64,000 nucleotides of DNA from Acidobacteriota bacterium (lineage in GTDB: Bacteria > Acidobacteriota > Vicinamibacteria > Vicinamibacterales > UBA2999), in assembly GCA_018000455.1 (NCBI GenBank), contig JAGNJW010000003.1, forward strand, positions 186,001 to 250,000. The letters are read 5' to 3'. Below the pieces are notes generated by a model. It was not told where the DNA came from, ran no database searches, and saw only the letters and a list, made by a program, of their open reading frames with translations. A program made the position numbers and the translations under genes. Below are positions 52,649 through 61,729 of this stretch, piece by piece (position 1 is the stretch's first letter; each line of letters begins with the position of its first letter).

Positions 52649-55123
52649 ATGGGTGAGTTCCTGCAGGACCTGCGCGTCGGGGCACGCCAGCTGGTGCGGC
52701 GGCCCGGGTTTGCGCTCACGGCCATCGGCTCGCTGGCGCTCGGCATCGGCGTCACCACCACGCTCTTCACGGTCGTCAACGCCGTGCTCTTCAAGTCGAG
52801 TCCGCTCAGCGATCCGGCGCGCCTGGTCGAAATCTACTCGGGGCAACGGGGTGAGTCGATGCAGCTCACCACGTCCCATCCCGACTACCAGTCACTGACC
52901 GCAGAAGTGCCGGCGTTTGCCGGTATTGCGGCCCACGCCTTCGTGCAGGGCGTGCTCTCCACCACCGCCACGCCGCTCCTCGTGACGGGCGAGGCCGTGA
53001 CGGCCAACTACTTCGATCTCCTGGGAGTTGCCATCACGGCCGGTCGCGGTTTCCGCGCCGAGGAAGGCCAAACGCCGGGCGCCGCCGCCGTCGCCGTCGT
53101 CAGTCACCTCCTGTGGCAACGCCAACTCGGTGGCCGCCAGGACGTCGTGGGCTCCACCATCAAGCTCTCCGGGCTGCCGTATGCCGTCATCGGCGTGGCG
53201 CCGCAGGGCTTCCCGGGTACCGTGCCTGGCATCGCCACTGATTTCTGGGTGCCCGTGACGATGGTCGAGAGCCTCCAGGTCACCGGTTTGCAGTGGACCT
53301 CGAGTGATGACCCCGGCGCGACACGTCTCGACCGCCGTGCCACGCGCTGGTTGTTCCTCAAGGGCCGCCTGGCCGACGGCCAGACCATCGCGCAAGCCCG
53401 GGCACAGGCCGAAGCCCTCTACGCGCGGCTCGCCGAGCTGCATGCGGTGACCAACGACAAGGTGACCGTGAGTCTCGAGCCGGCGGCCAACATCCGCTTC
53501 CATCCCATGCTCGACGGCTACGTGCGCGCTGCCAGCGCCGGCCTGCTCGGCGCCGTGGGCCTCGTCCTGCTCATCGCCTGTGCCAACGTTGCCGCGCTGC
53601 TGCTCGCCCGTGGCACGGCCCGCCGCAAGGAGATGGCCGTGCGGGCGGCAATCGGCGCCAGTCGCGGCCGCCTGGTGCGGCAGCTGCTCAGCGAAGGCCT
53701 CGTGCTGGCTGTCATCGGTGGCGCCCTCGGCCTGCTGCTGGCGTCGTGGGCCGGCCACGCCATCGGCGTCTTCGCCACCGACCTGCTGCCCATCCGCAGC
53801 ACGTTCGACTTCACGCTCGACCGCTTTGTCATCGCCTTCGCGGTGGCGGTCTCGCTCACCACGGCCCTGCTCTTCGGCCTGGCACCCGCATGGTCGGCAT
53901 CGCGGCCCGACCTGGTGCCCGCCCTCAAAGACGGGCTCGACGGCGGCGGCGGCTCGCGCCGGGTGACGCTGCGCGACGCGCTCGTTGTCGGGCAACTGGC
54001 CCTGTCGCTCGTGTTGCTCGTGGCCGGCGCGCTGCTGGCACGCGGGCTGATCGTGGCGCGCGGCACCGATCTCGGCTTCGATCCCACGCGCATCGCGTCG
54101 CTGTCGTTCAATGCGCAGATGAACGGTTACGACGTCGATCGCGCCATGGCGCTTTCGACCCGGGCGCTCGAGGCCGTGCGGGCGCTGCCGGGAGTGACGG
54201 CGGCGTCGGTCGCCACGCGTCTGCCGCTGGCTAGCGACATCAACCTGTCGAGCTACGCCGTGCCCGGGCATCACGCCGCCGACGACGACGGCACCACGGT
54301 GGACACGGTGGGCATCGGCGCCGACTACTTCACCGTCACGGGCATTCCGCTCGTGGCCGGGCGGCCGTTCACCGAAGAGGAAGCGGCGAACGAGCGCCCC
54401 GTCGCCATCGTGAACGAGGCGTTCGCGAAGACCTACTGGCCCAGCGAGACGGCCGTCGGGCGCGTCATCCACTCCGGCGGCTTCGATCGGCCCGCCATCG
54501 AGATCGTCGGCGTGGCCCGCGATCACAAGGTGCGCTCGGCGGGCGAGCAGGCCATGCCCTACGTGCACCGCCCCATCGGACGCGGCCGATCGATCGATCT
54601 CATCGTCCGCACTGCCGGCCCGGCCGCGCCGCTGCTTCCGGCCCTGCGCAAAGCGGTCTGGGCGCTCGAGCCCGACGCGGTCTTCACGACCGACGGCGCT
54701 GCCACCGACGCGGTCGAGGCCACGATGGCGCCGACGCGCATCGGCGCCACGCTCATCGGCGTGGTCGGCGTGATGGCGCTGCTCCTGGCCGCGGTGGGGC
54801 TGTACGGTGTCATCTCGTACTCGGTGAGTCTGCGCACACGCGAGGTGGGCATCCGCATGGCGCTTGGCGCCGAACGTGGTCAGGTGCTGCGCATGGTGCT
54901 CGGCCAGGGCGTACGCCTGGCGCTCGTCGGCGTGAGCCTTGGCGCCGTGCTGGCGGCGGGCGTGGCCGGCATCCTGCAGACGATGCTCTACGGCGTGAGC
55001 GCGTTCGACCCGCTGGCCTACGGCGCGGCGGGCATCCTGTTGCTGCTGGTGGCACTGGCGGCGAATCTCGCGCCCGCGGTCGCCGCGTCACGCATCGCGC
55101 CGGCGACAGCGGTCCGCGCCTGA
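52649..55123 (+). CDS. ABC transporter permease, ADOP type (MacB-like duplicated)
   Basis: An 824-residue permease of the acidobacterial duplicated orphan permease type. ATG 52649 follows GGAGTGGGGG. It opens FLQDLRVGARQLVRRPGFAL, then the first membrane helix with GSLALGIGVTTTLFTVVNAV. A MacB-like periplasmic domain and an FtsX unit with three helices follow (ACANVAALLLARGTARRKEM). A second, fused half repeats this arrangement, ending LAPAVAASRIAPATAVRA. No ATPase domain is present or adjacent, so it must use an ATPase from elsewhere or be orphan. Likely exports lipids or peptides across the envelope, or acts in mechanical signalling; the substrate is unknown. Confidence 0.93.
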   Translation: MGEFLQDLRVGARQLVRRPGFALTAIGSLALGIGVTTTLFTVVNAVLFKSSPLSDPARLVEIYSGQRGESMQLTTSHPDYQSLTAEVPAFAGIAAHAFVQGVLSTTATPLLVTGEAVTANYFDLLGVAITAGRGFRAEEGQTPGAAAVAVVSHLLWQRQLGGRQDVVGSTIKLSGLPYAVIGVAPQGFPGTVPGIATDFWVPVTMVESLQVTGLQWTSSDDPGATRLDRRATRWLFLKGRLADGQTIAQARAQAEALYARLAELHAVTNDKVTVSLEPAANIRFHPMLDGYVRAASAGLLGAVGLVLLIACANVAALLLARGTARRKEMAVRAAIGASRGRLVRQLLSEGLVLAVIGGALGLLLASWAGHAIGVFATDLLPIRSTFDFTLDRFVIAFAVAVSLTTALLFGLAPAWSASRPDLVPALKDGLDGGGGSRRVTLRDALVVGQLALSLVLLVAGALLARGLIVARGTDLGFDPTRIASLSFNAQMNGYDVDRAMALSTRALEAVRALPGVTAASVATRLPLASDINLSSYAVPGHHAADDDGTTVDTVGIGADYFTVTGIPLVAGRPFTEEEAANERPVAIVNEAFAKTYWPSETAVGRVIHSGGFDRPAIEIVGVARDHKVRSAGEQAMPYVHRPIGRGRSIDLIVRTAGPAAPLLPALRKAVWALEPDAVFTTDGAATDAVEATMAPTRIGATLIGVVGVMALLLAAVGLYGVISYSVSLRTREVGIRMALGAERGQVLRMVLGQGVRLALVGVSLGAVLAAGVAGILQTMLYGVSAFDPLAYGAAGILLLLVALAANLAPAVAASRIAPATAVRA

Positions 55124-55170
55124 CGGCGGGCGCCAGCCCGCAGGTGGCGCCCCCGGGCGGGCTGCTGCGG

Positions 55171-55176
55171 TAGAGT
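55171..55176 (+). promoter_or_regulatory. -10 box (TAGAGT) of the secreted-protein gene
   Basis: TAGAGT ends 6 nt before ATG 55183 and no ribosome-binding site lies between them, which again fits a leaderless transcript. Confidence 0.4.
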
Positions 55177-55182
55177 TGTCGG

Positions 55183-55959
55183 ATGATGACCGTTCGCCTT
55201 GTGGCTCTCTTGCTCTACCTCGCCTTCCTGCCCGTTGCCGCATCGGCACAAGACGAGCTGCCGGCGCGCCCCGAACTCTACAAGTTCGTGACCATCCAGG
55301 CGGCGCCCGGCAAGTTGCCCGACCTGCTGGCCGCGTATCGCGATCGCGCACCGGTCCTGGCGGCAAACGGCGACCAGCCGCCAATCGTCGTCCGCCACTC
55401 GCAGGGCGATCGCTGGGATCTGCTGGTCATCTACCCGATGGGCAGCTTCACCGCCTACTACAGCGCGGAGCGCGTGGCGGAGCGCGAAGCAGCCGGCAAG
55501 GCCTCGGGGGTCACGAACGCGGCGTTCCAGGACCGCCTCTACCAGCTCATCGCCTGGCACGAAGACGTCTTCGTCTGGGGCCCGCCGGTGACGGAACTGC
55601 GCGCCTACGTTGCCGGCACCACCGTCGCGCACCTCGAGATGATGCAGGCCATGGCCGGGCAGCACGCGGCCCTCACACGTCAGCGCCACATGGAGAGCGC
55701 CTTCAACGTGAACCGCGGCCGACCGCGGATGCTCGTCTTCACCCATCAGGAAGGCGCCGCCTGGGACGTCATCACTCTCGACGCGTGGAAGGACTGGCGG
55801 GCGTACGGTGAGGCGCAGATGGTCGCGCCCGAGGTGTCAGCCGCGGCGGCGAAGAAGGCGGGTTTTGCCAGCGCCGACGCCGTCGGCGTCGTCATGCGGA
55901 GTCTGATCAATACTCACCACGACACGCTCGGGACATTCGTGTCGCTTGCCCCGCGGTAG
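55183..55959 (+). CDS. Exported protein of unknown function
   Basis: A 258-residue protein from ATG 55183 (or 55186). A signal peptide (LVALLLYLAFLPVAASA) precedes a fold that looks like two ferredoxin-like alpha-beta barrel halves: FVTIQAAPGKLPDLLAAYRD and HLEMMQAMAGQHAALTRQ, with RWDLLVIYPMGSFTAYYS and AWDVITLDAWKDWRAYG in matching places. This recalls dimeric alpha-beta barrel (antibiotic-biosynthesis monooxygenase-like) proteins, but I see no cofactor motif. It lies between the ADOP permease and the tandem FAD oxidoreductases with no clear operon link. Confidence 0.65.
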   Translation: MMTVRLVALLLYLAFLPVAASAQDELPARPELYKFVTIQAAPGKLPDLLAAYRDRAPVLAANGDQPPIVVRHSQGDRWDLLVIYPMGSFTAYYSAERVAEREAAGKASGVTNAAFQDRLYQLIAWHEDVFVWGPPVTELRAYVAGTTVAHLEMMQAMAGQHAALTRQRHMESAFNVNRGRPRMLVFTHQEGAAWDVITLDAWKDWRAYGEAQMVAPEVSAAAAKKAGFASADAVGVVMRSLINTHHDTLGTFVSLAPR

Positions 55960-55990
55960 CCGGCGGCGCAGCACAGGGGGTGCCGGAGGC

Positions 55991-57562
55991 TCAGCCGGCC
56001 CGCAGGATTTCGCGCGCGGCGTTGGCGCCCGATCCGCCCGTGAGTCCGAGTCCCGGGTGCGTGCCGGCACCGCACAACCACAGGCCGTCAATCGGCGTGC
56101 GGTACTGGCTCCAGCCCAGCAGGGGACGCATCGTGTAGAGCTGGTCGAGCGCCAGCTCGCCGTGATGGATGTGCCCACCGGCCATGCCCCATTCGCGCGC
56201 CAGATCCGCTGGCGTGAGCACTTCGGCTTCTACGATCAGGCTGCGGACGCCGGGCATGTAGCGGTCGAGCGTCGTGAGTACGGCCTCGAGGAAGGCGCCG
56301 CGCGCGGCGTCCCATGTGTCGTCGCGTAGCGTGTGCGGCGCATACTGCACGTAGAGGGACAGGACGTGAGCGCCCGGCGGCGCCAGCGACGGATCAGCGA
56401 GCGACGGAATGAGCGCCTCGAGCCACGGCGACGGCGAGAACGCGCCGTACTTCACGTGGTCGAAGGCGCGCTCCATCGCGTCGACGTCGGGGGCCATGCG
56501 GATGCGCGTGGCCAACTGCTCGCGGTCGGCACCGGGCACCACCGGCAGCGACGACAGCGCGAGGTTCACCTTCGCTAGAGTGCCGGCGGTGCGGTAATTC
56601 CTGGCGCGCCAGCGCAGCTCGGCCGGCAACGCCATCGGATCGCAGAGACCGTAGGTGGTCTTCGGATCGATGCCCGACACGACGGCGGCGGCGGCGATGG
56701 TGCGGCCGTCGGCCAGGCGGACGGCCTGCGCGGCGCCGTTGTCGCTCAGAATCCCGTCGACGGGCACGCCGAGCTCGAACACCACGCCGGCCTGTTCAGC
56801 GGCCTTCCGCAGGGCCGAGGCGAGCGCGCCGGGACCGCCGCGGGGCCACACCAGTGTTGGATCCCCGGCAACGGCGTTGGCCGCCTGCAGCAGGAAGAGC
56901 AGGCCACTGCCGGCCGACCACGGGCCGAGCATCGCGCCGAAGACGCCGTCGGCGGCGAGTGCTGCGGCGACCATTGGCGTCTCGACATGCTCGTGGACGA
57001 GGTCGGCGACGGGCATCGGACCCCAGCGGAGCAGCCGATAGCCGTCGGTCGCGCCGAGGGCGCGGAACTGTCGCGCCGTCTGCAGCAGCCGCCACAATTC
57101 TCGAGGCGCCGGCGTGTCGATGGAGGGCGGCGTATGCGGCAGGATCGAGGCCACGACGCGTCCGAGTCCTGCGCGCGCCGCCATGAAGGCGGGCCAGCGG
57201 TTGGCGTCGGCCGTGTTGAACGCCGCCAGGGCGGCGCTCGTCTTCGCGGCGTCGTGCCAGAGCGTGACCGAACGGCCATGGCCATCGAGCGCGGTCATCC
57301 AGGCGTCGCGGGGGATGAACTCGAGCCCGTGCGCGGCCAGCCCTAGATCGCGTGCGACGTCGGTACGCAGCGGCCCGACGTCGTGCGCCGCCGCCGGGAC
57401 ACGGAATCCTGCCGTGAGCTCGCGCGTCACGGCCGCGCCGCCGACATCAGCGCGCTGCTCCACGACGAGCACCTTGCGCCCGGCCCGCGCCAGCAGCGTC
57501 GCGCAGACGAGCCCGTTGACGCCGCCGCCGATGACCACGGTGGCGTGAGACGCCGCGCTCAT
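55991..57562 (-). CDS. FAD-dependent oxidoreductase, phytoene-desaturase-like (paralogue 2)
   Basis: A 523-residue flavoprotein of the carotenoid-isomerase/phytoene desaturase superfamily. The N-terminal FAD site is TVVIGGGVNGLVCATLLARA, followed by VLVVEQRADVGGAAVTRE. The C-terminal FAD motif is LWLCGAGTHPGLGLTGGSGA. It is paralogous to the gene directly upstream, overlapping it by 4 nt (ATGA at 57559-57562), and the shared wording (RSLIVEAEVLTPADL against KNIIRHRQVLTPLDI; HHGELALDQL against FQGELSLEQL) shows a tandem duplication. The substrate is unknown; no carotenoid gene is nearby. Confidence 0.87.
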   Translation of the reverse strand: MSAASHATVVIGGGVNGLVCATLLARAGRKVLVVEQRADVGGAAVTRELTAGFRVPAAAHDVGPLRTDVARDLGLAAHGLEFIPRDAWMTALDGHGRSVTLWHDAAKTSAALAAFNTADANRWPAFMAARAGLGRVVASILPHTPPSIDTPAPRELWRLLQTARQFRALGATDGYRLLRWGPMPVADLVHEHVETPMVAAALAADGVFGAMLGPWSAGSGLLFLLQAANAVAGDPTLVWPRGGPGALASALRKAAEQAGVVFELGVPVDGILSDNGAAQAVRLADGRTIAAAAVVSGIDPKTTYGLCDPMALPAELRWRARNYRTAGTLAKVNLALSSLPVVPGADREQLATRIRMAPDVDAMERAFDHVKYGAFSPSPWLEALIPSLADPSLAPPGAHVLSLYVQYAPHTLRDDTWDAARGAFLEAVLTTLDRYMPGVRSLIVEAEVLTPADLAREWGMAGGHIHHGELALDQLYTMRPLLGWSQYRTPIDGLWLCGAGTHPGLGLTGGSGANAAREILRAG

Positions 57563-59142
57563 CGCTTCTGGTCCTTCAGGATCTTCTCGGCCGCGTTCTT
57601 GCCGGGAGCGCCCATGATCCCGCCGCCGGGGTGCGTCGCCGAGCCGCACATGTAGAGCTTCTGAATCGGCGTTCCATACTGCGCCCAGCCCGGCACCGGC
57701 CTGAGGAAGAACAACTGCTCGAGCGACAGCTCGCCCTGGAAGATATTGCCTTCGCTCAGGCCGAAGGTGCGCTCGATGTCGAGCGGGGTCAGCACCTGGC
57801 GATGCCGGATGATGTTCTTGATGTTCGGCGCGTGCACGGCGATGGCATCGATGACGGCGTCGCCGAACGCCTCGCGGCGGGCGTCGTCCCAGACGTCCCC
57901 GGCTGTGAGGTGGTACGGCGCGTACTGCACGAAGCACGACATCACGTGCTTGCCGGGCGGAGCCAGCGACGAGTCGCTGAGGGTCGGGATAACGATGTCG
58001 ATGTACGGCCGGCTCGAGAAGGCGCCGTGCTTGGCCTCGTCGTAGGCGCGCTCCATGTAGTCGATCGACGGCGAGATCGAGACGGCCCCGCGCAGGTGCT
58101 CGCCAGGGCCGGGCAGGCAGGTGAAGTCGGGCAGGGCGTCGAGCGCGAGGTTCACTTTGCCCGACGAGCCGCGGTACTTGTAGCGGCGCACGCCGTCCAT
58201 GAACTCGCCAGGCAGCTCCTCGGCGTCGATGAAGCGCTCGAAGGTGAGGCGCGGATCGACGCTGCTGGCCACGACATCGGCGTGGATCTCGTCCCCGTTC
58301 TCGAGGACGACGCCGGTGGCACGGCCGGCGCTGGTGAGGATGCGCGCGACGGGGGCCTCGGTGCGGATCTCGGCGCCGAAGCGACGGGCGGCGCCGGCAA
58401 TCGCGTCCGAGACCGCGCCGGTGCCGCCCCGCGAGAGGCCCCACGAGCGGAAGGCGCCGTCGATCTCACCCATGTAGTGGTGCAGCAACACGTAGGCCGT
58501 GCCGGGCGAGCGCACGCCGAGGAAGGTGCCGATGATGCCCGATGCGCTCATCGTAGCCTTGAGCGCATCGGTTTCGAACCACTGATCCAGGAAGTCGACT
58601 GCGCTCATCGTGAGCAGCTGCACCTGGTTGACCTTGTCGTGGTAGCGCATGCCGCGAAAGCGCTTACCGACCGACAGCAAGTCGAGCAGTCCGCGCGGCG
58701 AGAGCGACATCGGATCCGGCGGCGTCATGCTCAGAATCGGCTTGGCGAAGCGGCCCATCTCCACCATCGCCATGCCGTAGTCGTCGTAAGCGTCGGCGTC
58801 CGTGCGGCTGTGGCGCGCGATCTCGCGACGCGTCTTCGAGTGGTCGTTCACCCGCCACAGATAGTCGCCATTCAGCATCGGCGTGAAGGTGCCGTCGAGC
58901 GGCAATAGTTCGAGGCCGTGCGCCGGCAGGTCGAGGTCGCGGATGATCTCGGGCCTGAGCAGCGACACGACGTAGCTGCAGACCGAGAACTTGAAGCCGG
59001 GGAAGACCTCCTCGGTGACCGCCGCGCCACCGAGCACGTGGCGGCGCTCGAGCACGAGCGTCTTCCGCCCGGCCTTCGCCAGGTAGGCGGCGCAGGTCAG
59101 GCCGTTGTGACCACCGCCGATGACGATCGCGTCGTAGCGCAT
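57559..59142 (-). CDS. FAD-dependent oxidoreductase, phytoene-desaturase-like (paralogue 1)
   Basis: A 527-residue flavoprotein. The FAD-binding start is YDAIVIGGGHNGLTCAAYLA then TLVLERRHVLGGAAVTEEVF; the C-terminal motif is LYMCGSATHPGGGIMGAPGK. It belongs to the group related to pyridine nucleotide-disulfide oxidoreductase domain-containing protein 2 (PYROXD2) of mitochondria, which I recall shares the GGGHNGL and SATHPGGG wording. ATG 59142 lies 7 nt after a TATACT box on the minus strand, suggesting a leaderless transcript that also reads the second paralogue. Confidence 0.88.
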   Translation of the reverse strand: MRYDAIVIGGGHNGLTCAAYLAKAGRKTLVLERRHVLGGAAVTEEVFPGFKFSVCSYVVSLLRPEIIRDLDLPAHGLELLPLDGTFTPMLNGDYLWRVNDHSKTRREIARHSRTDADAYDDYGMAMVEMGRFAKPILSMTPPDPMSLSPRGLLDLLSVGKRFRGMRYHDKVNQVQLLTMSAVDFLDQWFETDALKATMSASGIIGTFLGVRSPGTAYVLLHHYMGEIDGAFRSWGLSRGGTGAVSDAIAGAARRFGAEIRTEAPVARILTSAGRATGVVLENGDEIHADVVASSVDPRLTFERFIDAEELPGEFMDGVRRYKYRGSSGKVNLALDALPDFTCLPGPGEHLRGAVSISPSIDYMERAYDEAKHGAFSSRPYIDIVIPTLSDSSLAPPGKHVMSCFVQYAPYHLTAGDVWDDARREAFGDAVIDAIAVHAPNIKNIIRHRQVLTPLDIERTFGLSEGNIFQGELSLEQLFFLRPVPGWAQYGTPIQKLYMCGSATHPGGGIMGAPGKNAAEKILKDQKR

Positions 59143-59168
59143 CGCCGCCAGTATAGGGCGGCGGACGG

Positions 59169-59900
59169 CTATCGTCGCCGGAAGGGCGCCTGGTACAGCC
59201 ACACCGGCCGGCCGTCGGGACAGCGAAGGACGTGCTGCGGTTCGAGGGCGGTCGCCTCGAACTCCAGGCTGGCCATCCAGGCCCCGGCATGGAGATCCCG
59301 GGCGGCCTTGTCGGCGGCGCGGGCCATCGTCTCGGGACGTTGGAACAGATAGACCATGCCGTAGGGCGACCAGTCGGCCGTCCAGATATCGGCGCGTCGC
59401 ACCCGCGCGAAGCGGCAGCGCCAGGCCGAGGCGACAACGAGCGGCCAGCTCCATTCCAGACCCTCGATGCGCGCCGCCGGGTACTCGCGGTGCAGTTCCA
59501 GCAGGCCATCACCGAGACCGCAGCCAGCGTCGACGATCGATTGGCGCCCGACAGGCAGTGGCGCCAGCGGCGCCAGTCCGGCCAGAGCGCCAGCCGGGGT
59601 CGGGAACAGAGGGGCATCGCGCCACGAACTCACGGGGTAGAGCAGCACGAGCAGGGCCAACGGCAGCAGCCAGGCCCAGGCCGGCGCGCTGCCTGCGATG
59701 CCGCTGGCCACGAGCAAGAGCGGGAAGCCGCCGGCGACAAAAACTCGACGCCAGGGCGAGGTGCCCCATGCGCTCAGCGCGGCGCCGAGCGCGGTTGCCA
59801 CGGCCACCGCCAGCCAGGCCGGCGCGCCGGCTGCGGTGAGGCCGGCAAACAGCATCCACGCCAGGCCCCAGGCCAGCAGGGCGGGCAACGGCCACGTCAT
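59169..59900 (-). CDS. Membrane-anchored class I methyltransferase
   Basis: A 243-residue protein. About four membrane segments in the first 100 residues (LPALLAWGLAWMLFAGLTAA, WLAVAVATALGAALSAWG, FPLLLVASGIAGSAPAWAWL, then LLPLALLVLLYPVSS) precede a Rossmann methyltransferase domain. SIVDAGCGLGDGLLEL is SAM-binding motif I, and ARIEGLEWSWPLVVAS carries the acidic residue for the ribose. The rest of the fold is compact. The substrate is unknown. ATG 59900 is chosen; an earlier in-frame start is far upstream and out of character. It is divergent from the GcvT-like gene by about 85 bp. Confidence 0.8.
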   Translation of the reverse strand: MTWPLPALLAWGLAWMLFAGLTAAGAPAWLAVAVATALGAALSAWGTSPWRRVFVAGGFPLLLVASGIAGSAPAWAWLLPLALLVLLYPVSSWRDAPLFPTPAGALAGLAPLAPLPVGRQSIVDAGCGLGDGLLELHREYPAARIEGLEWSWPLVVASAWRCRFARVRRADIWTADWSPYGMVYLFQRPETMARAADKAARDLHAGAWMASLEFEATALEPQHVLRCPDGRPVWLYQAPFRRR

Positions 59901-59972
59901 CGCGCCTATTCTGTCCGGATTGTGCGCCGGGGGGTGTCGCTTGCCGCACCACATGCCGCCAGCTTGCCCGCC

Positions 59973-59978
59973 TATAAT
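59973..59978 (+). promoter_or_regulatory. Consensus -10 box (TATAAT) of the GcvT-like gene
   Basis: A perfect TATAAT ends 6 nt before GTG 59985. No good -35 box is seen at 17 nt. Transcription would start at the start codon, the clearest leaderless arrangement in the window. Confidence 0.6.
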
Positions 59979-59984
59979 CGGCCG

Positions 59985-61187
59985 GTGCCAGTCGGGTCCC
60001 CTTTCCACGCCCGTACGTTGCCGCTCGCCGGAAGCCTCAGCTTTCGCGACTGGGCGGGCTTCTATGCGGTGAGCACGTTCGAGGCGCATCACGAGCACGA
60101 GTACAACGCCATCAGGAACGGCTGCGGGCTCATCGACATCTCGCCGCTCTTCAAGTATCACCTGCACGGGCCGGATGCGCAGAGGGTCGTCGACCGCATC
60201 ATCACCCGCGATGTCTCGAAGATGGCGGTCGGGCAGGTCTACTACACGCCCTGGTGTGACGACGACGGCAAGGTCATCGACGATGGCACGGTGGCGCGCC
60301 TAGCCGACACGCGCTTCAGGTGGACGGCGGCGGACCCGAGCCTGCGCTGGCTCACCGAGCACGCGCGCGGTCTGAACGTCGCCGTCGAGGATGTTTCCGA
60401 GCAGGTGGCGGCCCTGGCACTGCAGGGGCCCACGTCGGCGCGGCTGCTGGCGGCCGTCAGTGACGTTCCGGTGCGCGACCTGAAGTACTTCCGTGCCGCA
60501 TCAGGCACGATTGCCGGCGTACCGGTAGAGGTGACGCGCACGGGGTATACGGGCGATCTCGGCTACGAGGTGTGGATGGCGTGGGACCAGGCGCTCACCG
60601 TGTGGGACGCGCTCGTCGAGGCGGGCCGCGCCTACGTGCTGCGGCCGGCCGGAATGCTCGCACTCGACGTGACGCGCGTCGAGGCCGGCCTGCTCCTCAC
60701 GGACGTGGATTTCATGAGCAGCCGCAAGGCGAGCATCGACCCGCAGATGTATTCACCGTACGAGCTGGGCCTCGGTCGGCTCGTGGCCCTGGGGAAGGCC
60801 TCGCCGTTCGTTGGCCGGGCCGCGCTCGCGCGTGAGCATGCTGCCGGCCATCGCCGCGAGATCGTCGGACTCGAGGTGCGCTGGAGCGAGGTGGAGGCGA
60901 TCTACCAGGCGGTTGGCCTGCCGCCCGCGGTGCCGGCCGCCGCCTCGCGCGTCGCGGTACCGGTCTATCTCGGCAAGCAGCAGGTGGGGAAGGCGACGTC
61001 CACGGCTTGGTCGCCCACCCTCAAGAAGCTCATCGTGCTGGCCACGATCGACCGTCCGCACTTTGCCGGCGGCACCGAACTGCAGATGGAGATCACGGTC
61101 GAGGCGACGCGCTACACCGCCACGGCCACGGTGGTGCCGACGCCCTTCTTGACGCTTGCCCGCCGCACCGCGGCCCCCGACTTGTAA
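59985..61187 (+). CDS. GcvT-family aminomethyltransferase-like protein
   Basis: A 400-residue protein of the glycine-cleavage T-protein/YgfZ folate-binding family. GTG 59985 is set by the adjacent TATAAT box. It shows the first GcvT segment (GLIDISPLFKYHLHGPDA, VGQVYYTPWCDDDGKVIDDG), the middle strand VALALQGPTSARLL, the TRTGYTGDLGYEVW motif and the C-terminal GcvT_C domain. Members demethylate or transfer one-carbon units with tetrahydrofolate. No gcvH or gcvP is adjacent, so it may be one of the stand-alone enzymes (for example DmdA-like or sarcosine-related) rather than the glycine cleavage protein. Confidence 0.87.
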   Translation: MPVGSPFHARTLPLAGSLSFRDWAGFYAVSTFEAHHEHEYNAIRNGCGLIDISPLFKYHLHGPDAQRVVDRIITRDVSKMAVGQVYYTPWCDDDGKVIDDGTVARLADTRFRWTAADPSLRWLTEHARGLNVAVEDVSEQVAALALQGPTSARLLAAVSDVPVRDLKYFRAASGTIAGVPVEVTRTGYTGDLGYEVWMAWDQALTVWDALVEAGRAYVLRPAGMLALDVTRVEAGLLLTDVDFMSSRKASIDPQMYSPYELGLGRLVALGKASPFVGRAALAREHAAGHRREIVGLEVRWSEVEAIYQAVGLPPAVPAAASRVAVPVYLGKQQVGKATSTAWSPTLKKLIVLATIDRPHFAGGTELQMEITVEATRYTATATVVPTPFLTLARRTAAPDL

Positions 61188-61191
61188 TGGC

Positions 61192-61225
61192 GACGGGCCC
61201 CGTTGCAAAGGTGACAGGCCCCGTT
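61192..61225 (+). repeat. Direct repeat GACGGGCCCCGTT/GACAGGCCCCGTT
   Basis: Two 13-bp units differing at one base, at 61192-61204 and 61213-61225, in the 43-bp gap between the GcvT-like gene and the convergent membrane-protein gene. The core ACAGGCCCC is the same as in the addB palindrome. Confidence 0.6.
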
Positions 61226-61230
61226 AAGAA

Positions 61231-61593
61231 TCAGCCACGCGCGAGGCGCGCCGCCCTGAACGACTTGATGCCCTGGACGAGGTACCACGTCAGCAGCACC
61301 ACCGTCGCGATCTGCGCCCATACAGCCGCGCGCGCCAGGTCGAGCGTCCCGGCGGCAATGCCGGGCACCAGGCGCGATGCCGTGCCGGCGATGCCCACGA
61401 GCGCCACCACCATCGCGGCGTGCATGACATGGCGGCGGGCAGACTCGTTGCGGCCGACCCAGGCGAGGGCCACCAGCACGATGCCGAAGAAGGCCGGAAT
61501 CAGCGCCGTCATGCTCGTGCGCCCCGTTGCCACGTAGCTCACCACGCCCAGCAGCGCCAGGCCGATCCCCACCAGTCGCGTCGTTTGCATCAT
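61231..61593 (-). CDS. Small membrane protein of four helices
   Basis: A 120-residue protein starting at ATG 61593 (MMQTTRLVGIG). Four hydrophobic segments can be read: LVGIGLALLGVVSYV, ALIPAFFGIVLVALAWVG, MHAAMVVALVGIAGTA and AQIATVVLLTWYLVQGI. A short basic C-terminus follows. I recognise a common uncharacterised small membrane family but no function. It converges with the GcvT-like gene. Confidence 0.75.
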   Translation of the reverse strand: MMQTTRLVGIGLALLGVVSYVATGRTSMTALIPAFFGIVLVALAWVGRNESARRHVMHAAMVVALVGIAGTASRLVPGIAAGTLDLARAAVWAQIATVVLLTWYLVQGIKSFRAARLARG

Positions 61594-61716
61594 CGTCGTT
61601 CGGTCTCCGGGGGCATTGTATCCGTCACGTCGCCGCCCTTCCGGACAACGGCGCGCACGCCCGCCCGCATCCAGCCGGGGGCCAGCGTAGGGATTGCGGC
61701 CGACGATCGTCACCGG

Positions 61717-61722
61717 TAAAAT
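61717..61722 (+). promoter_or_regulatory. -10 box (TAAAAT) of the VapBC-like operon
   Basis: TAAAAT ends 7 nt before ATG 61730 (an alternative ATG at 61724 is in frame). No ribosome-binding site precedes the start. Confidence 0.5.
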
Positions 61723-61729
61723 CATGTGC

